A DNA stretch of 64,000 nucleotides. It comes from Enoplosus armatus (taxonomy: Eukaryota > Chordata > Actinopteri > Centrarchiformes > Enoplosidae). Both the position numbers and the translations under genes were made by a program. The stretch covers positions 13,142,048 to 13,206,047 of the forward strand of contig NC_092190.1 in the NCBI RefSeq assembly GCF_043641665.1, read 5' to 3'. The notes under the pieces were generated by a model that worked only from the letters and a program-made list of their open reading frames with translations, was not told the origin of the DNA and did no database searches. Shown piece after piece: positions 54,966-64,000 of this stretch. The stretch's first letter is position 1. Every line of letters starts with the position of its first letter.

Positions 54966-57664
54966 TTACAGTTTGGGCATTCTGGCCGCATTCAGACGCA
55001 TGGACACACAGGAGGCTCCAGCTGCATAACGCATCTCTTTAATCATGCCAGTCCACTGTTTCTTGTCATCTTCATACCTGGTGAGGCAGTTTAAAAATGT
55101 TACTAAAATACACTGTGAGAGGAAAGCTATCTGCGTAAAAGCAAGTGAACAAGATGACATTGTTTGGTATCACATATATTACTAAAATATAATGCAACAA
55201 AATACAATACATACTGCCAAATGTCAATGATTTCACTGGGTGCACACTCTTTGTCCTCGTTCTCCATCATGGCGAAGCCTCCTACAGCGTACAGCAGCCC
55301 TCCACAGCTGACCAGGTTGACTGAACTCCTCTCCTGGGGAAACTCTGTGAAGGGTGACCACCTGTAACAAGGTGCACTCGGCTGCATAAATGTGATGTCT
55401 CCATGTTGTTTTTTACTCAATCTCAGCAAGAGATCCATGACTTTTTATTTTCAATATGGATTTAAAGCAGTGGTTTCTAACCTGGGGGTTGGGTCCCCAC
55501 AAGGCGTCAAAAGACAATTAAAGGAATAAGAAAGAAAACATATACTGTACATCTGTCAAACAAATTATGCTTAATTTTCTTTCTTTTCTTTCTTCTTTTC
55601 TGAATGCTTTCTCCGCTTTAAGAATCCAAAATCATATAATCTGAGGATGACAAACCAGTCTTTGTTTTGACTGCAAGCTTGATTTAAAGCTGCAACATTT
55701 TATGAATATTTGACTGAAACTCATCTGAACATGGTTAAGTTAAGTTTTAAACTGGAAATTCAAAACAACAATAACCAGCCATGCACAACAGTTTGAGGGG
55801 TATAATAATAGAAGCACGTACTTGTTGGTTCCAAAGTCATAGGCTTCACTTGCAGCTGTGAGGCCTTCTTCGTTGACTCCCCCAGCGACAACAATCTTGC
55901 CGTTGTGGATAACTGCAGCAAACATTGACCTGGGTGTCTTCATGGAAGCCACCTCCCTCCACTCTGACCTCTTGTGGTTGTATGCAAACATCTTATTGGT
56001 TGCTTTACTTTACCAGTGAGACACAATGGTTCCCAACAATGGTTAATGCGATGTGAAAACCACACTATAACTAAATATAAAAATGTTTCGGCATTGCAAC
56101 CTTACTTGTCATCTGTTTTTCCTCCAATACAGTACACCAGCCCGTTCTCTGACACCACACAGTGGCCGTGGATTTTCAAGGGCAACTTTTTAGTTTCAGT
56201 CCACTTCATTTTTCTTAAGAGGGCAGATAAAGTAACAGAGAACGTGCTCAATAATAAATACACACCAGTGTTTTCAATAAGTAAATTCTACTGAATGAGC
56301 ATATCCAGATTGTTGGTTTACCGAACTTACTCAGTGTCATAGCACAGAACACTGTCATGAGACTCATTGGACTGTAAATCTTTTCCTGCTACAGCAAAGA
56401 TGAGATTTTCAAATTCCCCTGTGGCAAACAAACACCTGGGGGAGGGCATGGGTGGCAGAGCAATCCATTCAGCAGTGATACTGTCCAACTGAAAGACACA
56501 TTGTAAGTTATTTGAAAAAAAAAAGAAATGAGGGAATTACTTTGGATGTGTTCTGCAATGTAAATTAAATGTTTATACCTGGTAGAAGTAACACTGCAAT
56601 GGGTTTTCTTTGTCCTCTTCATCTACAAACAGTCCTCCCAACACATACAGATTGTTCTTCTTTGATATCAGACTGACATGGTTTCGGGGGATCTGCTCTG
56701 CCATTGCGGCAAGAAAACATTCGTTCTCCTGGGCGTCGTAGGCCACGGCAGCGGTGTCATTGATCATCAGAATCATGTTCTTGGTGTACATGCCATATCT
56801 GCGGTTATCGTTTAGATAGCCGGGCAACTTTCCCTCCTCTCCCTCCTCATTATCTTGTCCCTTTTTCCTCTCGGGCAGCTTCCCGGCGAAGGCTTCCTTT
56901 ATGACTTTGATTTTTTTGAGAAGCTCGGGGTCAGCCTTAATGAGGTCATCCTTCTCCACCTTCTCCTTGAAGTACTTCTCTGGGAGTAAACGGAAGCGAA
57001 TGTACTCAAAGGCCTCTTCTAAGGATTTCATGCGCTTCTCTTTGTCTTTTCTGATCCACCTCATGAGGGTCTCAAACACGGCCTCCTCTTTTTCTACATT
57101 CAGTGCATCTGCTCCAATAACGGCAAAGAGTTCAGGTGGAGCCAGCTCTAGGAAATCCTTGTCCGCGGCTATGGTCTCAAACCGGTCTGCAATGTAATCT
57201 CGAGCTGCCATTGCCAGCCTGGTGCAGTTCAGCATCAGTCCCAGCCTGTAGATGGCAAGGCAGTTTTTCTTTGACAGCCTCTTCTGGAGATAATTCACAC
57301 AAACTGTGAACACTGAAGGGACCTGGAAGCGATTGGCAACGGCCAAAATATCCTGCACATTGTTATCATTGATGTCAATCTCAGCTGAGTACATGTAATT
57401 TACTATCGCCTCCATAACATTGGGATCCAAGTTCTCCAGGACAACATCCTTTTTGTCAGCCTCCTTGCCGTCCACTGAGAAGTACAGCTCCCGGAAATAA
57501 GGACTACAGGCCGCCAGAATGAGCCTATGGCAGGGGATGCTTCTGTCTCCAATCTTTAGGACACAGTCAATCAACTTATTCTCATTCAGAAGCTCTTTGA
57601 GTCCATCCTGCAACAAAGTGGTTTGAAACAGACGGAGATCTTCCCTCAAGCCTTGGGGATCCAT
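54966..57664 (-). CDS. klhl41: Kelch-like protein 41 (sarcomeric BTB-BACK-Kelch protein)
   Basis: Muscle protein of the sarcomere and sarcoplasmic reticulum that stabilises nebulin; loss causes nemaline myopathy in human. Six coding exons: 57664-56579, 56488-56331, 56213-56106, 56007-55822, 55361-55215, 55077-54966; 598 residues (human 606). BTB is at about 30-130 ([20 protein letters not shown]), BACK at about 135-245 ([34 protein letters not shown]), then a charged linker with [13 protein letters not shown] and Kelch blades from about 340 to the end ([38 protein letters not shown]). It ends RMPKL, like KLHL41. Whether this is the a or b teleost copy cannot be told here. A MEF2 site lies 119 bp upstream. 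Confidence 0.96.
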
Positions 57665-57782
57665 TCTTTCAGGACAGGAAGTGGATGGAAGTGGGGCAGA
57701 TCACAACAGACTGTCCTAGCTGGTGAAGAAAGAGAACTATAGACAGCCAGGTCTGAAGCCACTTCAATATAACCGTGCCCCT

Positions 57783-57792
57783 CTAAATATAG
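57783..57792 (-). promoter_or_regulatory. MEF2 site upstream of klhl41
   Basis: CTATATTTAG on the minus strand fits the MEF2 consensus YTA(A/T)4TAR exactly, 119 bp upstream of the start codon. A CAGCTG E-box lies at 57845-57850. Both suit a muscle-restricted gene. The same bases could serve as a TATA-like element. Confidence 0.5.
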
Positions 57793-58430
57793 CCAACCAC
57801 CCCATCCATGAAGAATTCAGGTTGGCCAAATCGGAGGGCTCACACAGCTGTCATAGAGCAAAAACAACTGTGGAGCCTTGTCACCCTAGCGATTAGTCAC
57901 AACATTGTTGTATGGCCACACAATTATAACCTCTGATCTTTTCACTTTATTCACTCTTGTCTATCTAATAGGGTGAAATATATCGTTGTACTAGAAAAAC
58001 ACACATTTTAACACACTTAACACAGGCAGGACTATTTGTTCCAGTACTCTACTTTATGTACTCACAGATATGGTTGGCATTTACTACAAACGTGTGTATT
58101 CTAGGGACGTCTACATGTGGAGGGAATCATAATTCACTGATAGTAATGACCACCTCACAGTGTGACTCAGTATTTGTGTGCGAGATATCCACAGGGGAGT
58201 TACCTAACAAGTAGACGGGGTCAGTGAACAGCTGCTGCCACAGGAGGTGACAGTTTGTCCTCTTTTTAGATTTTTAAAATACTTTAGTGCCTTGCGCAGT
58301 TATGCATTTAGCCTGAGATCATTGTGTTCTTTCCACATACAAATGAACTGTTTATGAGATACAGCACAAACCTAGTTCATACATGTTATTGAAAGGTTAA
58401 AAAAAGCACTGTTCAATATCCATTTAAATA
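57793..58430. other. Interval between klhl41 promoter and bbs5 3' end
   Basis: Contains upstream klhl41 sequence including an E-box at 57845. Beyond about 57900 I see no gene or repeat. Confidence 0.5.
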
Positions 58431-58432
58431 CA

Positions 58433-58438
58433 TTTATT
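58433..58438 (-). other. bbs5 polyadenylation signal
   Basis: AATAAA on the minus strand, 231 bp beyond the bbs5 stop codon. Confidence 0.55.
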
Positions 58439-58668
58439 AACTTTAAACAATACAAACTGCTTATATTTCACATTCTTTTCACTACAAGAAAATATGTTTT
58501 ATACAAATCTCCCCACAATAAATGACATACATAATTTAGTATATTTTCTTTTTATGAAAAAGTATCTCTGCATAAAATGTACAACTTTTAACCTGACCTA
58601 TAAATAAATAAACTGTTGCCTTTATAATCACAATGTGCACAGAGAATACATACATGTTTCATATTATT

Positions 58669-62446
<3,778 letters not shown>

Positions 62447-62570
62447 GACTGCAGGTTATCGATCCCTCTGGTTAGTTTTGTAACCTTTAATAGCTACCTA
62501 CAGTTGGTTTACTAGCTAGCTAACTTAAATGTTCGACTGGCTAATCAGAAAAAGCCTCTGTAGCGTCTTA

Positions 62571-62584
62571 ATCACCGTGGCAAC
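62571..62584 (+). promoter_or_regulatory. RFX X-box-like motif upstream of bbs5
   Basis: ATCACC-GT-GGCAAC: left half 5/6 of GTNRCC, 2 bp spacer, right half 6/6 of RGYAAC, 125 bp upstream of the start codon. BBS genes are classic RFX targets through X-boxes in this range. Confidence 0.55.
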
Positions 62585-62599
62585 AGACGGCAAGTCAAG

Positions 62600-63859
62600 G
62601 GGACAATATTGTGAACCTGTTCAGACGTTGACGCGACATATCAATACATTTATTACTAAAATTATCAAAAATCAAACATTTACTTTTTGGTTTTACTAAT
62701 CACTCCTCTGCTATATAAAACTGTGTAAATAAGCTGACTTTCCCCCACCATAACTACAGGGCTCCTCAGTTATGTAAACTATTAAAGCCCAATTGGACCC
62801 CTAATTAAAACTTTATTACAGACAGGTGTGCTACTGTCAGTTAAGAAGTTAAAAACACATGGACTGAGAAAGATACCAAACTATTCTAGCTCAATTCATG
62901 TCCAAGGGGAAAACTCAATATATTTCATTTTCACAATTATGAATACATTTTAAAATGATATTTTCTCTGGATTTCTAATTTTATTTGCTCTGAATTTTCA
63001 ATACCATTGCTTGAGATTTAACAAAGCAGCTAAAATAGCGTAGAGAAACTTTTGATGGTATTGAAAAGCTATCAATATTTAACATCAATTACTAAAAGAA
63101 AGATGTTAAGGCTACTAACCGAACATAAAGGAGGCTGGACACAGATGATGATGGTTATAATGGTAATAGTGATTCTGGTCATTTTGCGTAATAAACACAC
63201 AAAAAAGGCAACCACCATTATTTTATATTTTATTATTAAAAAACATACAAATCATTTATTCAGATATACACACACACTGCCCAAATAGAAAGGCCTTTAA
63301 TGGATGGATTGCAGAAATCCTCAGTCTTTATCACAAGATGATAGCAGCAGATTTCTGAAAGCAGTACCCAGATCCAGAAATGGCCCTCTATTACAGCTGC
63401 CAGTTATAACTCGAATGGACACTTTGTAGAAATATATTCAGTATATGTAAAGCACACGGCTCATGGAGGTGTAAGAATAATCTACAGGCTCATTTTAAAT
63501 TGTAATAACATTTCTGTGGTTGTTATTTTAAACCCAGGACAGGCAAACCTGTAATAAAAGATTTCTTCTGGTGTATCAAGCACAATAAAATTTCTTTGAG
63601 GTAATAAAGTATTTTTTTGCAGAAGTTAATCTTAATTCATTCATTGGGTTGAATCAACAACATGCAGTTTTTCAGGTTTTGGATTCAGATGGTCACTTTT
63701 TAGCACTGTTTTACTATTTTATCAAAAAATGCATTTGTGTGTGAGGACAAAAGTGTTAGAACAGTGCATTACATTTTTTGACCGAATGCATCACATAAAA
63801 ATAACAAATCACCAGAGTGTAGAGTAGTAAAGTCCACTCTCTGATGGCTTCTTCTCCTT
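62600..63859. other. Interval between bbs5 promoter and the Kunitz gene
   Basis: 1.3 kb of AT-rich DNA without a supported gene. The right part is probably 3' UTR of the Kunitz gene. A LINE-tail-like string (AAATTTCTTTGAGGTAATAA, then AGTATTTTTT) is at 63587-63618, and a short (CA)n run lies near 63270. Confidence 0.5.
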
Positions 63860-64000
63860 TTATCCTGCTGGGGGACAAGAATCATATTCTGTTAGTAAAA
63901 ATAATAAGAGAATGTACACATTTGCCATTAAAAATCTGCAAAAGTTACCTGTTCTGAATAGAACACAAGTCTTCTTGCATTCATCTTCTGTTTCGAAACG
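63860..64000 (-). CDS. C-terminal end of a Kunitz-type protease inhibitor domain protein (partial)
   Basis: Two minus-strand exons at the right edge. Exon 64000-63949 reads RFETEDECKKTC, the invariant end of a Kunitz/BPTI domain (F-x-T-x-x-E-C-x-x-x-C), then VLFRT and a GTAACT donor. The last exon begins at 63867 or 63864 (two adjacent CAG acceptors) and meets a stop at 63860-63862 after one or two residues. So the Kunitz domain ends the protein. Such proteins are secreted or membrane-bound serine protease inhibitors. The fragment is too short to choose among TFPI-like, SPINT-like or other single-domain members, so no symbol is given. Confidence 0.7.
   Translation of the reverse strand, partial: RFETEDECKKTCVLFRTGNFCRFLMANVYILLLFLLTEYDSCPPAG

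Overview
The window is vertebrate nuclear DNA, almost certainly from a ray-finned (percomorph-like teleost) fish. Every protein-coding region is split into exons with GT-AG introns (one GC-AG), introns are short, and intergenic gaps and introns carry repeat families typical of teleosts (degraded DNA transposons, a tRNA-type SINE, LINE tails). Gene content and order match human 2q31.1. There is no bacterial, phage, CRISPR or viral content. I rebuilt exons by hand from splice signals and from remembered family sequences; reading phase closes across every junction of every complete gene.

Layout, left to right: ubr3 (minus, 5' part only, 23 exons, runs off the left edge); mettl5 (plus); ssb/La (minus, tail-to-tail with mettl5, with overlapping 3' UTRs); klhl23 (minus); phgdh (minus); cfap210/ccdc173 (plus); ppig (minus, tail-to-tail with cfap210); fastkd1 (plus, head-to-head with ppig); klhl41 (minus); bbs5 (minus); and, at the right edge, the last two exons of a secreted Kunitz-domain protein (minus).

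The genes do not form one pathway; this is an ancient synteny block. They cover ubiquitin ligation (ubr3, and the BTB-Kelch adaptors klhl23 and klhl41), RNA biology (mettl5 18S rRNA methylation, La, the spliceosomal cyclophilin ppig, mitochondrial fastkd1), cilia (cfap210, bbs5) and serine synthesis (phgdh). In the human block PHOSPHO2 lies between KLHL23 and CCDC173; here phgdh sits there instead and no phospho2 reading frame was found.

Regulatory candidates visible in sequence: RFX X-box-like motifs upstream of both ciliary genes, a perfect MEF2 site upstream of muscle klhl41, a CRE/ATF-like site upstream of phgdh, a YY1-like site at the ppig 5' end, and polyadenylation signals for most genes. 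The most unusual structures are the mettl5/ssb overlap, a long foldback inverted repeat in a ppig intron, a GC-AG intron in phgdh, an RGG-rich tail on La, and a tryptophan at a conserved arginine position in bbs5. I found no convincing undescribed multi-gene system.
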